From Trissonchulus latispiculum (lineage: Eukaryota; Nematoda; Enoplea; Enoplida; Ironidae), in the NCBI GenBank assembly GCA_030248195.1, contig JASAND010022912.1, positions 62,001 through 126,000 on the forward strand: 64,000 bases of DNA. Reading direction: 5' to 3'. The notes beneath the pieces are model-generated. The model was not told where the DNA came from. It ran no database searches and saw only the letters and a program-made list of their open reading frames with translations. The position numbers and the translations under genes are program-made. How positions within the stretch are numbered: position 1 is the first letter of the stretch; each line of letters starts with the position of its first letter. This document shows positions 22,311-37,078 of this stretch, piece by piece.

Positions 22311-22640
22311 AACTTTATTTTTAAACTAAAATTTTAGTAACGCAACAAAAACGTTGTAAAACGCTGTAGTAAAACAAAAAATTTAAACTCAGTTCTCACA
22401 GTGCTTTCCAAACAGTTATACCAAACGTTCACCGCCCCCCCCACTGCTACTTCTTGCCAGGCATGGCTTGGTATCTTTCCACGGCTCGGTTAAACGGAGT
22501 TAAATGAGTTAATTTTAACCAGATTCTTCTCATATAAGAGCTAAATACATGAGGAAACATCAAGTTGGAGTGTAGCAAAAGCTAGTCAAAGAAGTAAACT
22601 TTAATTCTCCCCTATTCTATCGTTTCTGGAAAATCCCTTA

Positions 22641-22946
22641 AGCCGTGGTTACACTTGGCAATCTTGTGACAACGCGTTGTGACAACGGCAGTTGTCTTGC
22701 ATAGTTGTCAATCGTGACAACTAGTGGTTACATGTGGCCACAGATCGTGACAACGCACACTTGCTGTTGAGCCAACGCTATATTTACTATTGCGTTGTCA
22801 CAACGAAATCGGACATGGTCCCAACGCGTTGTCACCAATTGTCACAACGTTGTGTCACTGGTTACACGAACACCGTCGTGACATTTCTGTAGCAACGGCC
22901 ATTGTGACAACGCGTTGTCACAAGATTGTCAAGTGTAACCACGGCT
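22641..22946. mobile_element. PIF/Harbinger-like MITE with TTA target duplication
   Basis: Terminal inverted repeats of about 45 bp (AGCCGTGGTTACACTTG at both ends) are flanked by TTA at 22638-22640 and 22947-22949. The 306-bp element has no ORF. It contains many copies, in both orientations, of the subterminal word TTGTGACAACG, including the palindrome GACAACGCGTTGTC. Three-base TWA target sites are typical of PIF/Harbinger. Confidence 0.7.
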
Positions 22947-23289
22947 TTAGAGAGACACATATTCTGACAATCAAAGCTGTCGAAAATTCGACCATTCGAC
23001 TTATTCAGTCAAAAATAGTTCACTTATGTTACTCACGTTACACCGAATGCCGATACAAATTTTTTAATATCTAAAACAAGTAAAGTGAACATACGCAGTC
23101 CACGATTAGTTTATACAATGTCTTAAGAGTTAAGAAATTGTTCAAATACCTCTCATACATTTTGTCATAAAAATTGGCCTTGCTGGCAACCATGGACCTC
23201 GGATTTGCACTGTCAGTCTAGTCTGCTATATACTAAAATGGGGCACAGTATGCAAATGTAAGAACGAACGAAACTAAGATGTATCTGGA

Positions 23290-23375
23290 CCCGGAAAATT
23301 CGGGTTTACGCTGGCAATCGAAGTCACAACCATTGGCTTAGGCAACTCTGCCGATTAAGCCACCCAGCACATTTA
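23290..23375 (-). repeat. tRNA-derived SINE-like relic
   Basis: On the minus strand an A-box-like TGGCTTAATCGGCAGAG is followed about 30 nt later by a degenerate B-box-like GACTTCGATTGCC. The layout resembles a tRNA but the arms do not pair well, so a SINE or tRNA pseudogene is favoured. Confidence 0.4.
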
Positions 23376-23497
23376 AATCAATTTAAATTTGAATTCGCCC
23401 TCAAACTGTTGTGAGCTTTTGCGCCAGCTATAGCTTTATAGACTCTCTCTGTTGGGCATAACAGGTCCCATAAGCACACAAATTTGAAAAATATGTA

Positions 23498-24440
23498 ATG
23501 AAGTGAGTTAAATCTGGTTCTCAGATTACTAGCGGAACTTCCAATACACGGAAGGTCAGCACGTCTGCTAATAGAACAGACTTAAGCACCGGATCTCGGA
23601 AAGGTAGTGTTCCAGAATCAGAGATTCCCTGCGGCCAACCTTGAGCGGGGTCTTCTTTCGTGAATTCGTTTTGTGGCTCCGGAATCCAGATGATCGGCAA
23701 GAGGGGTCAGCACTTGCTTCTGATTGGTCAACACTGGATATCTGATATCTTCTGAGCTCAGACCCTTGATGGCTTTAGGCTTCTGAGCACAACTTACTTC
23801 TAGTGATCCTGTCCTTGACTTCCGAGATCAATGATCAATCGGCAAACGCGCCGTGTTCAAAGGTAAAGGCGCCTGTATATGCTTATAATAAGACTCGGAG
23901 ACTAGCACACAATGATTTAATAAAATGAACACAATATTAATTATGACAGTTTGCGTATTCAAAAGTCAAGCTACTACAATTGATACAGTTAAACTAAGAA
24001 TATAATGTGATACAGCACAAGGTTACTGTACCAGAGTTGCCAGATACTCTTTTCCTGTTTATTATTAATATTATCCCAATTTAGGATAATATTACCCGAC
24101 TAGTTAATTTTTAGGGACAAGGTCGATACTCTATTATACCGTCTCCGTCTACTAAAGTCTTTCACTAATTACTCAGATTACCCTATGTGTTTCGTGTGTC
24201 CTATATGCTTATGTTCTGTTACACTTTATGCGTCCCCTTACAATAGGACTGTCAGACTAGTATCAAAATAAAACTAATTTACTAACTTTGAACCTAGGGT
24301 CGGTCTTTGGGTGAGCCCCCAAATATCGGTCACTGCTTTCGCTCCGACACACAGTTCAGGGATGCTATGTGGGATAGAATTGAGGATGTGACGAAAAGTT
24401 TGGGGGGATTGGGTTGTCCTTCTTTACTTATTCCTAATTA
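23498..24440 (+). repeat. Dispersed repeat family A, copy 2
   Basis: This is related to 1,089-2,190 over most of its length, starting at TGTAATGAAGTGAG. It contains cacggaaggtcagcacgtct, ccaaccttgagcggggtctt, ccagagttgccaga and gtcggtctttgggtgagccc. It directly precedes the zinc-finger ORF at 24.6 kb and could be its LTR or 5' UTR, but this link is not proven. Confidence 0.6.
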
Positions 24441-24660
24441 ATGAAAAATTAGCAATCTTTGATATGTTCTTTTCTTCAGATTCGGAGCAGTATGATCGTT
24501 CTAGGCAGAGATAGCGGGAGTATTGACTCCCGATTGGAAATGAGATGCAGAAGCGTTGACAGTAGACTGCATTTTTTGGACTTGAGAAGTAAAAGTTCTG
24601 CTTTCAGAGAATAGCGACTCCCAGCTGCTGCTGGACCGACACCTCGGACGTTGCCACACT

Positions 24661-25321
24661 GCCTCTGCTGCGTCTTCCGATTCATATCCCTGCCCACACT
24701 GCCACAAGTGTTTTGCCTCGGAGAAGGGAATGAAAATCCATGTGGGCAGGTACTGTAAGCTAAAACCACGCACGAGTCCGGAGGAGCAGCCAAATGATGT
24801 TGATGGAGAGCCGCATCTTGTTCCGGGGCCCCGGACCTTCCCGTAACCGCTGATGTCAGAACGCTGTTCCGGATCGTTGAGAAGGGACCCACTAAGATGT
24901 ACCAATGCAACATCTGCGGCCTCTCCAGAAGATCCCATGCCACGATCTCCCGCCATATCAACGCCACCCATGGAGAACAACGGGAATCGGAGGCCGCTCC
25001 CCAGCCGGAGCCCGAAGGTCCCCCCGTGGGGCCGGGGGCCAGTCCGGAAATCGTCCGGACCCAAACGATCCTGGACGGGTCATCTGTAACAAATGTGGAG
25101 ACTCCACATCTAAGAAGAATTGGGCCCGTCATGACAACAGGTGCGGGCTCTCATTCAGATGTGGGAGCTGTGGCCGCGAATTTGGGCGCCGAGATGGTTG
25201 GGCTCGGCATGAAAACTCTTGCGGCGCCGTCCCTCTCACCTGCCCTCGCTGTGGCCGGACGGACAGATTCGTCTCGCAGGCAAGGCGCCATCAGGCGGCT
25301 TGCATCCGACGGATGGACTGA
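24661..25321 (+). pseudogene. Multi-zinc-finger ORF of retroelement type, frameshifted
   Basis: Five C2H2/C2HC fingers are spread over three frames. The first, YPCPHCHKCFASEKG...H...C, starts at about 24,688. The second, YQCNICGLSRRSHATISRH, lies at 24,900. Three more (ICNKCG, FRCGSCGREFGRRDGWARH, LTCPRCGRTDRFVSQARRH) lie in the frame ending at the 25,321 stop. At least two frameshifts separate them, so this copy is broken. Tandem fingers of this kind occur at the N-terminus of R2-like and related non-LTR retrotransposons, but no reverse transcriptase follows. The stop is followed by a repeat-tailed 3' region. It may be an internally deleted, non-autonomous derivative. Open frames on the minus strand here are shadows. 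Confidence 0.55.
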
Positions 25322-25446
25322 CACCCATGATCTCACCGGTTTCCCCAGGTTTCAACGGTCCGACGTCACTAACTGTTTTATCCAAACAACCACTAACCTA
25401 CATCTTTACATTCTACATCTGGGACCATGGCGGGTCCCCTGGGCCC

Positions 25447-25664
25447 GCTGCGCTATGCTCGGACGGGTAAACGGCACAACAACAACAACAACTAAACGAT
25501 GGACTCACTCACCGTTTAGTGATACTCACACTTCCCTTCCGTGGCTTAATTTTAACCAGTTTTCAACTGGTGGTTTGGTAACCACTACCTGACCGCGGCA
25601 GGCCTGCCGGCCTGCTGCGCTATGCTCGGACGGGCAAACGGCGCAAATACAACAACTAAACTGA
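25447..25664 (+). repeat. Duplicated retroelement-like 3' end with (AAC)n tail
   Basis: gctgcgctatgctcggacgg, followed by (t/c)aaacggc(a/g)c and an (aac)n/aacaacaact tail, occurs twice, at 25447-25497 and 25614-25664. Short 3' microsatellite tails are common for non-LTR retrotransposons and their SINE parasites. This may be the 3' end of the zinc-finger element followed by a second insertion. Confidence 0.5.
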
Positions 25665-26042
25665 CTGCCACTAGCTACTTGTTCTTGTTTGACTACTGTT
25701 AATACTAGTTACTGCTTACGTAATAGTCTGGTTATGACATAACAGCAGTTAACCAGTGAAACAAGATTGCTTAGCTGAACATTTGCTTATTTGAACAGAC
25801 TACCAACTCATTCTCTAGTAATTAAGTTCATCTGGTTACTACTAACGAGTCCTTGTGTATTATTGCTTTGACTTGATTTGTGGACTGTAGGCTAAACGGA
25901 TTTGTTATGAAATTGATTTGTTCTTCCAATATTACTTGCAAATTGGGAATTTTGGCCAGCATAATTGTCAGGAAATCAAGGTCTTAAAGCACAATGGATT
26001 CTTAATTCCGGATTTGCACTACATACGTAATAATCGACCCAA

Positions 26043-29044
<3,002 letters not shown>

Positions 29045-29476
29045 TTCTGAAACAAAGCAATAGATACCATGTAATCTACGTAATTAATTATGTACATCTA
29101 GTCACTCTCTTTCGAGCTGTAACCTACCGAACTTCTTCTGCTAGCACGTTCCCTGCGTCTCTAGTTCTTGTAGTCTTGGTAACAGGGCCTATACGAAGGT
29201 TTTACCGTCATCTTACTGGTATTATGTAAACTGACGTGAACTCTTAGTGTAATCTACTCTGAAGTGGGAATTGAGCAATGTTGCTTTATTTCTGTGAACA
29301 TTCATTATAAACAGCATATACATACAATATTGAACTTAGAGCGGTTAACTGATAACAATGTATATGTAGGCTTCCACCGTGTAATTAAGTAGGATTTTGC
29401 CATGTAAACCATGTAAGCTGACACTTTGAGGTATGAATAATCCATGTATTAGCTGTAAACTGTGAACTTCTGTACG
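29045..29476 (-). other. Spacer between integrase and accessory gene
   Basis: No protein motif is visible. On the minus strand it contains gaaataaagc (a possible poly(A) signal near 29,290) and, at its end, tttgtttcag just before the accessory ATG. It may be an intron or 3' UTR plus acceptor for a spliced accessory mRNA. Confidence 0.4.
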
Positions 29477-30880
29477 CTACGTAGCATGTGCGGTGTTACA
29501 GCTCTGCACTTGTATCGGAGTCGCCATCCGCAGCCGCTTGGCGAGTCCGTGTCGCTCGTTTATACAATTTAGGACGGTCAAAGCCAACCCAAGGATTGGA
29601 TAAGAAGCGTTTGGGAATACTGGCTCCTTGAGTGGTCTCGCAGAGGAACTTCGTAGTTCCTCTACCCTACAGGGTCCAAACCATTTGGGAGCTAGTTTAG
29701 CAGCAAGAATTATCTTGCGTGTGACCATAACCAAGTCATTGATCTGAATAGTTTCGTGACATGCTTTATCATGTTGCTTCTTCTGGGACCGATGAGTTTT
29801 TTCGAGGGCTTGACGAGCTTTTTCGTAAGCGTCTTTCAATGTAATAGCAAGCCATAAAGAGTAGTCGATATCATCCAAATACTGTGTTTTTGGGGTCGTC
29901 AGCTCTGCAAGGCGAGGCAAAACACACTCTCTACCATAAAGCAGATAGAACGGAGTAAATCTCGTCGATAGTTGACGTCCGGTAGGCGAGTAATGCCAGT
30001 GGAAGGCATTGATCCCATGATCGCTGTTGAGAGTCTGTGTATGCTGATATAATGGTGCATAAAGTGTTATTGAACTTCTCTACTAATCCTTGTGTTTGCG
30101 GCCGATACGCCACACTGATTCCTTTTTCTGTCGTCAGCATCCGGCAAACTTCCTTGAGGAGCGAACTCATATAATTTGACCTCGATCAGATAATAATTTT
30201 CGTCGAGCACCATGTCGGCATACCATTACATCCACAAACACTCTTGCCACCGTTTCAGCTGTTGTGTCGGGTAGTGCGAAAGCTTCCGGCCACTTGGTAA
30301 AGGGGCACATAAATACATACATACAATACATTGGCAGAGGGCCAAGTATATCAGTAATAACTGTATCAAATGGGTGTGTGATTGGTGCTGTGCTTAGCTT
30401 TGGATGTTGATATTGTGGCGGTCGTTTTCGGGCGGCACAGCCTAGGCAGTCCTGACAGTATCTCTTGATATCGACATCCATATTTGGCCAAAAGAAGTGT
30501 TGTTTCACTTTATCTCGTGTCTTCTCATAGCCCATATGCCCACCTACTGGCTCATCATGTAGCATCTTCAAAATGTCTTCTCGGTAGTGTAACGGCACAA
30601 GCTGCGTATGCTTTTTCCCGTAACGCTGTGCAGCGCGATAAAGGAGCCCATCCTTTAGCGTAAATTGTGGCGCAAACTTTTTAATGTAAGCTGCACGTTT
30701 GTGATCTTCGGGCAATTGGCTATCATGTAGATATGTCTTCATCACCTTAACATCTTCGTCCTCATCCTGCTTTTCAACAATAGCGGTAAGTGCTGGTTTT
30801 CGTACGTGAATGAGGTTAACATTTGGAATCCGTGACAGAGCATCAACACGTTTTTGACTCCGACCAGGAGCATATTCAAT
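29477..30880 (-). pseudogene. Gypsy integrase domain, frameshifted
   Basis: The HHCC zinc-binding module lies near 30,560-30,440 (H...H...YCQDCLGC). The DDE catalytic core follows, with Asp in ITDILGPLP, Asp in LLSDRG and Glu in GLVEKFN. The C-terminal part has KLAPKWFGPCRVEEL, the GPY/F-type region that binds DNA. Three frames (30,985-30,167, 30,170-29,931 and 29,920-29,477) are needed to read it, so there are at least two breaks. In an intact element it inserts the cDNA into chromosomal DNA. The stop is at 29,477. Confidence 0.85.
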
Positions 30881-31191
30881 CTTCATCCTATTCGCATGCT
30901 CTTGCATGGTCAATGCTGAAGTACTGAAGTGAAGTACTTCTTTTCCGCTTTGGAGAGGCTTCGACTGATGTAAACTATGGGGCACTCAGTTATTCTCGCG
31001 GTAACGTCGTGCTTGTAAGGCTGATGGAGGGCAGCACCTAGGCCATAATCACTAGCGTCAGTGTACAGAATATAAGGTTTCTGTACATCCGGAAACTTTA
31101 AGGTGGGGGCCGTCGTAAGAGCTTGTAATATTGTCACAAATGCTGTTTCACAGTCTTCAGTCCACTTGAAGGGTTGCCCTTTTTGTAGCAA
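30881..31191 (-). pseudogene. Gypsy RNase H region
   Basis: The segment has YTDASDYGLGA (first catalytic Asp), IVYISRSLSKAEKKY and, after a frameshift near 30,940, the YAPGRSQKRVDALSR end with the last catalytic Asp. This is the standard gypsy tether-RNase H arrangement after RT. In a working element it degrades the RNA strand during cDNA synthesis. Frames 31,191-30,910 and 30,985 onward overlap, showing the break. Confidence 0.8.
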
Positions 31192-31226
31192 CTTATTAAT
31201 TGGGGCGACAATTGTTGAGAACGTGC

Positions 31227-32180
31227 TTACGAAACGTCGATAATATGAAGCAAAACCGAGGAATTGTCCATGTACGGATTGTGGTCTTTTCCAGTTAGTA
31301 ATAGCTGATAACTTGTGCGGGTAGGTCGAATACCTGACGCTGAGATGAGATGACCAAGATATGGGACTTCATTCTGGGCGAAGTGGCATTTCTTCATCTT
31401 TAATTTAAGTCCGTCCTGACGTAACCGCCTCAATACTGCTTCAATGTGTTGCACGTGTTCTTCAAAGGTTCGGCTATAGATCAGGATGTCGTCCAGATAT
31501 ACGGTATATACATATATTCCATAATAAGCCATGCAATGTATATTGCATATGTCGCTGGAAAATAGCAGGGGCATTACAAATGCCGAATGGCATCCTTGTA
31601 TATTCATATAATCCTGCAAACGTGGTAAACGCTGTCTTCTCTTGATCATCTGGGTGCACTCCGATTTGATGATATCTCGCTGCCAGATCGAGGCTCGTGA
31701 AAAACTTGGCTCCGTTAAATGAATTTAATGTATCCTCAATCTTTGGCAGTGGCCATTCATCCCGCTTTGTGATAAAGTTCAATTTCCGATAATCCACACA
31801 TATCCGGTTCGTTTCATCTTTCTTTTTCACAACCACAATGGGGGACGGCCAAGGGCTTGCTGAGGGTCTTATTACGCCCTTTCTTGTAGCTGTTTAGCAA
31901 TCTGTGGTCTTTGTAGATAAGGCATACTGTACGGTCTTTGCTTGATTGGTTGGTTCATCCCTGTATCAATGCGGTGTAGTACGCGAGTGGACTTTCCTAA
32001 ATCCAAGTCACCTTTCGCAAAGCAATCAGGATATTGTATTAATCTCTGGCACAGCACCGTTTGCTGTGAGGGAGTCAAGCTTGTTGTCGAGAGGTCTAAG
32101 TCGTTCCACGGCGGTGTAGGCGCTCTAGTGTTGCCTGTTTCCATAGTTGTAGCATACGTTAAACTGTGGGTACAGTGTTG
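31227..32180 (-). pseudogene. Gypsy reverse transcriptase, frameshifted
   Basis: The N-terminal part (LHRIDTGMNQPIKQRPY) lies near 31,980. After a break near 31,860 the frame 31,836-31,474 has RICVDYRKLN, SLDLAARYHQI and MPFGICNAPA. A second break near 31,520 moves to the frame with the catalytic VYLDDILIYSR and FAQNEVPYLGHLIS. These motifs are diagnostic for Ty3/gypsy RT. The key YLDD box is intact, but the reading frame is not. Confidence 0.9.
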
Positions 32181-32488
32181 TGGTAACCGTCTCGATTGAG
32201 GTGATGTCACCTGTGTGGTCGGTTCAAGGGTACCTACCGTGCTACCTGCTGACAAAAACAGTGGTATCATTAACAAGTTCAGCAGACAAACGGGAACAAG
32301 TCTAGTCGTGGAGACGTTGGACACAGAACGCTTAACGTTCCGCCCTCTTTCCGTTTATTAACTGATGGTTCTAAAATAACATCTTGGTAGGCGGTTGGGG
32401 ACCAGGTTTGTGGTTGTGGTTTCTTTTGACTGCCAATTTTGGCCCAGACTGTGTGGCAACTCGTAGGCGCCAAGCGAACAGCATTGAC

Positions 32489-33180
32489 TTAATGCACAGT
32501 AGTCGATGGCCTGCGAGTAGAGTGAGCTTTGGTCAGTCGCGCCTTGGTCTTCTCCATCTTCAGTTCGGTGTCACCTAATTTGAGTTTATTCGATGGTAAG
32601 TCAAAATTAAGCGGTCCTAGTTTCGACAACATGTCCATGCCAAGTATACAGTCATGAGGGTTTTCATCATTCACATAGACTTCAGGAGTGAAGGTTCGTT
32701 GACCTACTTGCAAAGGTAGTTTGACTGTGCCCAATAGTGGCAGGCTGTGACCGATTACCGCCGTAGCTAGCATAGGTGCCGTTTTGAGGCGTACTTGTTT
32801 AGGCACCACTTTTGGGTGCACCAATGTTATTAGTGAGCCTGTGTCAACCAGTGCAGTAATCCTCCGTCCATAAAGCTTGATTTTTATTAGTATCGGGCGG
32901 CTGAGCGCACGCGTATGTGCGACAGTAGCGGTTATTGTCGATGGTACCGAGTCCAGCATAGGGGTTGCAACCTCCGGTTCTTGACTAGCACGTCTAAACC
33001 GTGGCGGCCAAGGGGTGCGAACCCGATCACTTTGACGGCGTAGGAGCCCAGTAACCGGTTGAGTTGGTTCTGGATCATCGTCGTTGTTCGTTCGAAAGCG
33101 TATACTCGTTACTGACTCTTCATCAGCTGTTTCCTTTCTTGGTCGCCATTTGGAGTGAAGGTGTCGGCAATTGCTTTGAC
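32489..33180 (-). pseudogene. Start of pol with aspartic protease
   Basis: The frame is open from about 33,180 and contains the retropepsin active site ALVDTGSLITLV near 32,845 and the second-half signature CILGMDML near 32,665. It begins immediately after the end of the envelope-like frame, so pol is downstream of env here. The protease would process the gag and pol polyproteins. The frame ends at 32,489, before RT. Confidence 0.8.
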
Positions 33181-33188
33181 ATGCCCGT

Positions 33189-35120
33189 CTACCACAACGG
33201 CCTTAGTAGACTTGGAATATTTACAAGCGGTAGATTTTGTAACTCAAGATGGATACAATGAATTACAAGGAAGCATATGCTGACGTACAAGCAGACTAGG
33301 AAAACCCAAACCAGCCAGTATCCAACATGCAACCCTGATAAAAACCCAAAGTAGCCATTCTTCAAGATTGTTCCGGTCAAAGCTCCAGCGGCTTCTTCGG
33401 TGGTGCCCTTTTTTGATAGTCCTAATTGATGTAACACCAGTTCTTGTTTCCTTAGGTCTCCCAGGACATCATTCAGGGATATGTGGTTGCGTATTGTATC
33501 CCACTCATACACAAGCAGTTGGTGGAATATAGTTTGAGGCAACTGGAAGTCTTGAATGTTCCAATCCCACTCAAATACTTTCAGGTCTTGTGTGTCTTTT
33601 GCTTCTGTCAGCAGTCCCGAAGCTGCTTAGTAGAGGTACGAGGCACCATTGATTGTGATGGGCATTTCAAAATTTTGGAAGCAATCCGTGGGGTAGGAGT
33701 CTCGCTGTATTATGTTGGTTGTTGGATCCAAGTATCCTTCGAAGGTGGTATTTCCCAGAAAGAAACGTATCGGTATCTCACGCGTGCAGCTGTTATTCAT
33801 TGGCAAAAGTAGAAATGCGGTTCTATTTAAGACATGACAAGGATATGTTTCCACTTGAGTACTGCTTGCCTTCGCGACCAGGTCATCTCTCATGAGCAGG
33901 TGTCGCATAGCCAAGGTAGGTTGCGACAGCATGTTAGCTCTGACAATGCGGACTAAAGATTGCATTGTTTGGCAAGTTGAAAACGCCGTATGCTGAAATC
34001 TGAAATCTCATATCTGATGGTTTTATTTAGCTCTACCTGCATTGCTTGTAGGCTAGCCGCCAAGAGATCTGTAGTTATTATTCCCTGTGGTTCCAGTCCA
34101 TGGCCAGAATAGTCAAGAGGTGGTTCATACGTGAAGTCGACGGGTAAGTCACCACGTAGTTGACGTTTATTTCTAGCCGACTTCAACGATCCTAAGAGAT
34201 CTCACATGTTCCGCGAGGGGAACAACCCACGTACTGTATCAGTAACCGTCGGGTCAGGTGGTAGCTAACCACTCGGAAGATGACTCCTTGATCAGATACT
34301 TCCGCTATTTGTCCATTACAATCGGAGATGGTTTTGACAGGTGACACTGTTGTAGTGAGAGCGATATTTTTATCGTATGATAACCAAGTATCTCCCAACT
34401 GTTCGCTTTTAACATCTTTCCATGGTAAGATGGCACATTTTTCCACAGGGTCCACTGCTCAGACTAAATAAGACGAGTCCTTCAAAGCGCACTCACCGGT
34501 TGGATAGTTACAATGGCTTACAACTCCCGTTGTACTCTCCATGGCATAGGTACCGTGCGTTTTGTAAACTTTATCTTCATAAAGATAACAATTCGTTGCT
34601 TCAAACTTCCACCATTTACAGCAATCGATGCCACCACCAGGATAATACCAATTCAGTTCATTCTTCGTGCTATAAACTTCACCACTCAGAAGTAAGTCAC
34701 CGTGTGCACATTTTCGAAATGTTTTCATGCGATGGCATTCTGCTGCTGTAACTGGAATCTCTTGAATAGACTCCTTCTTCAGATGTTCATCATTAAAAAA
34801 GTATGTAAAGGTTTGTACTTCTTCACGCCTTAGTTGTAAACTGCACATGATTGCGCTTATACATATGCAACGTTGTTGGTCTTATGCGATCAGGGCCATT
34901 CCTGGCATTGGTCATCGAGCATGGGACTGGACCAGGGAGATCCCATAAGGTACGAGCTCCAGCTGTATTGCAAAGCATGGGGGACGACCCGCTAGATGCT
35001 CCCGCAGAGTATGACAGGACGGTTAGGTAAGCTAGGAACAACATAACAGAGACGTAAACTGAACTCCGGCTGACGGTAGACCGCTGGTGCATGCTTTTAC
35101 AGCGGTGTGCTAAGGGGTAG
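33189..35120 (-). pseudogene. Envelope-like glycoprotein gene, fragmented
   Basis: Five consecutive minus-strand pieces (in 35,686-34,823, 34,848-34,459, 34,455-34,192, 34,186-33,953 and 33,965-33,627), then 33,542-33,189, form a type I membrane protein layout. A hydrophobic signal/anchor lies near 35,050 (MLFLAYLTVLSYSAG), followed by a Cys-rich ectodomain with several N-glycosylation sites. A basic RNKR furin-type site lies near 34,170, then a heptad-like helical stretch, and a C-terminal TM segment near 33,290 (WVFLVCLYVSICFLVI) with a short tail. I cannot assign it to a viral glycoprotein class with confidence; class III glycoproteins of negative-strand RNA viruses are one possibility. 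Several frame breaks show it is not expressed as one protein. It lies between gag and pol. Confidence 0.65.
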
Positions 35121-36488
35121 GTTCCAGACGGCGGGTTCGCCTTTTTCTTTTCCGTGGGACGACGGCGACCGCTTCTGCGATTTCTATTTCGCCCCTTACC
35201 ATGAGTAGGCCTCTCTTTGCCTTTTTCTGTAAGCTGCTCCTGCTTTTCTGCACCATCAATTGGTTGTACCGCAACCAGCCCAACAAAGGCAGTAGCAGCT
35301 TCATAGCGGTTCAACTGTTCTCGTAAAAATTCGTTCTCGGTTTCCAAGCGACTAGTTTCATTGTTCCCTTTGTTCCACTCCTCTAAGGAACCATCTTCAG
35401 ATCCATCTGCATCATATGGATTGGCCGGAACAGGGTTTACCGTAACCGTGTTTACCGCAGCTCTTGGACGCGGATTTCGCAATTGTTGTCCTGCAGCCGA
35501 CGACGTCTGTGCAGCTGTTGATGTCTGGATAGCTCGTCTACACTGATTCATCATGTGTCCTGGTCGGTTACACTTGAGACAAATGGGCTGCCCTGTAACT
35601 GTCCATCGAAGCTGGGAACGACCTCTTCCCCCAGCTTGGGACGGCGTTGGCCTCGGAGGGGCATTTAATAGGTTCAGTTTGTTCATTATTCTCTTCTAGG
35701 TGTGTCTGCCAGGGTGGACGCTCGGATGCTACCGCGTTTACACGGAAAGAACGTCCACGGTATCCTTGTGTCCTACTGATCTTTCTGTCTCGCTCTGCTC
35801 GGTTTTGTGTTCTGCGGATCTTTTCAAGTTCAGACTTTAACTCTGCCAGTTCATTAGTGCCAACTGTTTCCAATTTCCTAGTGGCCCTTTCCTCTCTTCG
35901 ATCAATCAAAGCTTCTCGTCGCCTTGCTTCGGTAATGGCATCTTCAAACGTTCCAGGCAGTTTCGCCAAGAACGTCAATCGATCTTGAATTTCCGGTTTC
36001 AGTCCGGCCAGCAGCAGTCCGCGAAGTAGCTTCTACCTCGCTTGCTCGTCAATCGTAGGATACGCATTGCGGGCTAGGCGTTGAAAATCTCGAGCAAAAG
36101 TAACCACAGATTCACTAATCTTTTGCTTTCGGTTATGCAATAACTCCGAATTTACCAATTCCTTAGCTGGGGTTCTGAACGCTTCTCCAGGGCCTGGCAT
36201 AGTTTATCATACTGCGACTTTGTAGTATCCGGTAGTGCTCTGTACACCTCCAACTAGGCGCAAATAGGACGGTAACTTCAACAATTTCTGATGAGTTGTT
36301 AGTTCTTGACTCCTGGCTTGCAGTTCCCACTGCTCGAAGAACTGGTCAAAATTTTCATGCATTTCTCCATAAAAAAGGGGAAGTTCTGCTTCCAGCTCTC
36401 TTCGCCTGGCATCAGATAATTGCAATCGCGCAGTAGCGGCTGTTAGGTCTGCAACACCCTGTTGGAGAGTGTTCAATCGATCATCCAT
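35121..36488 (-). pseudogene. Gypsy gag with CCHC zinc knuckle
   Basis: It starts at Met 36,488 with a coiled N-terminus and a gypsy capsid-type segment (ELPLFYGEMHENFDQFFEQW). It then passes through frames ending at 36,207 and 35,568 into a frame with a single zinc knuckle, CLKCNRPGHMMNQC, near 35,580, and a long basic tail rich in Arg/Lys (about 35,220-35,110). The basic tail is in the same frame as the start of the envelope signal/anchor, so gag and env may be a fusion or a read-through product. At least two frame breaks occur between 36,210 and 35,690. Confidence 0.75.
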
Positions 36489-37078
36489 GGCTTACCGTTC
36501 AATTCTGTTTCTGTATCGCTGTGCCCGTGCAGACTGGGGCTCTTTTGGCGTGTCGCAGTCGAAATCAAGAGACGGACCGAAACTTACGTCAAATTCTTGC
36601 ATACACAGTACACCACCCAAGATCTTGGCAGGAGAACCAGGGGAGCAAACAAAATAAAATGGGAGAAACTAAGAGAGTTAGTTGTATTTCAAGTGGATTT
36701 TTCTATCTATTTAGACACCTTTAGAAACTGCAAAAACTGTATGTGAACTGGTAAATTTATTGGTAGGGTTGTAGTGTAGCCTAAATTCACGTATTCTGCA
36801 CGTTCTCAGACTCAGCTAAAATGAGAAAATGGCACAAAATGCGAAACAGTAAAGAGGTATTACGTATAGAGTTTAGTCTGGTGGCCTGGTTCCTACTTTA
36901 CACGTAAACTGCACGTACTCAGATGTAGCTGAAAAGGAACACAATACCAAAGTCAAAGAAAGAAAGAAATGGAAAGCAGATCTTAAAAGCTAGTTAACAG
37001 AAACTGAAACTTTTCTCGCACCGGGTAGGTGACCCTATAACTATATCCTCTTGTTGTCGGATCCTACCCAGTGCGTCA
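36489..37078 (-). other. Leader of the gypsy element with possible primer-binding site
   Basis: On the minus strand, immediately after the presumed LTR end (GTTACA at 37,084-37,079), comes gacgcactgggtaggatccg. It resembles the tRNA primer-binding regions of some insect gypsy-like elements but is not an exact match to a tRNA end that I can confirm. The remainder up to gag has no ORF. Confidence 0.4.

Noticed and set aside
24476..25132. Long minus frames over the zinc-finger region
   Set aside because: They are shadows of a GC-rich plus coding region and show no motif.
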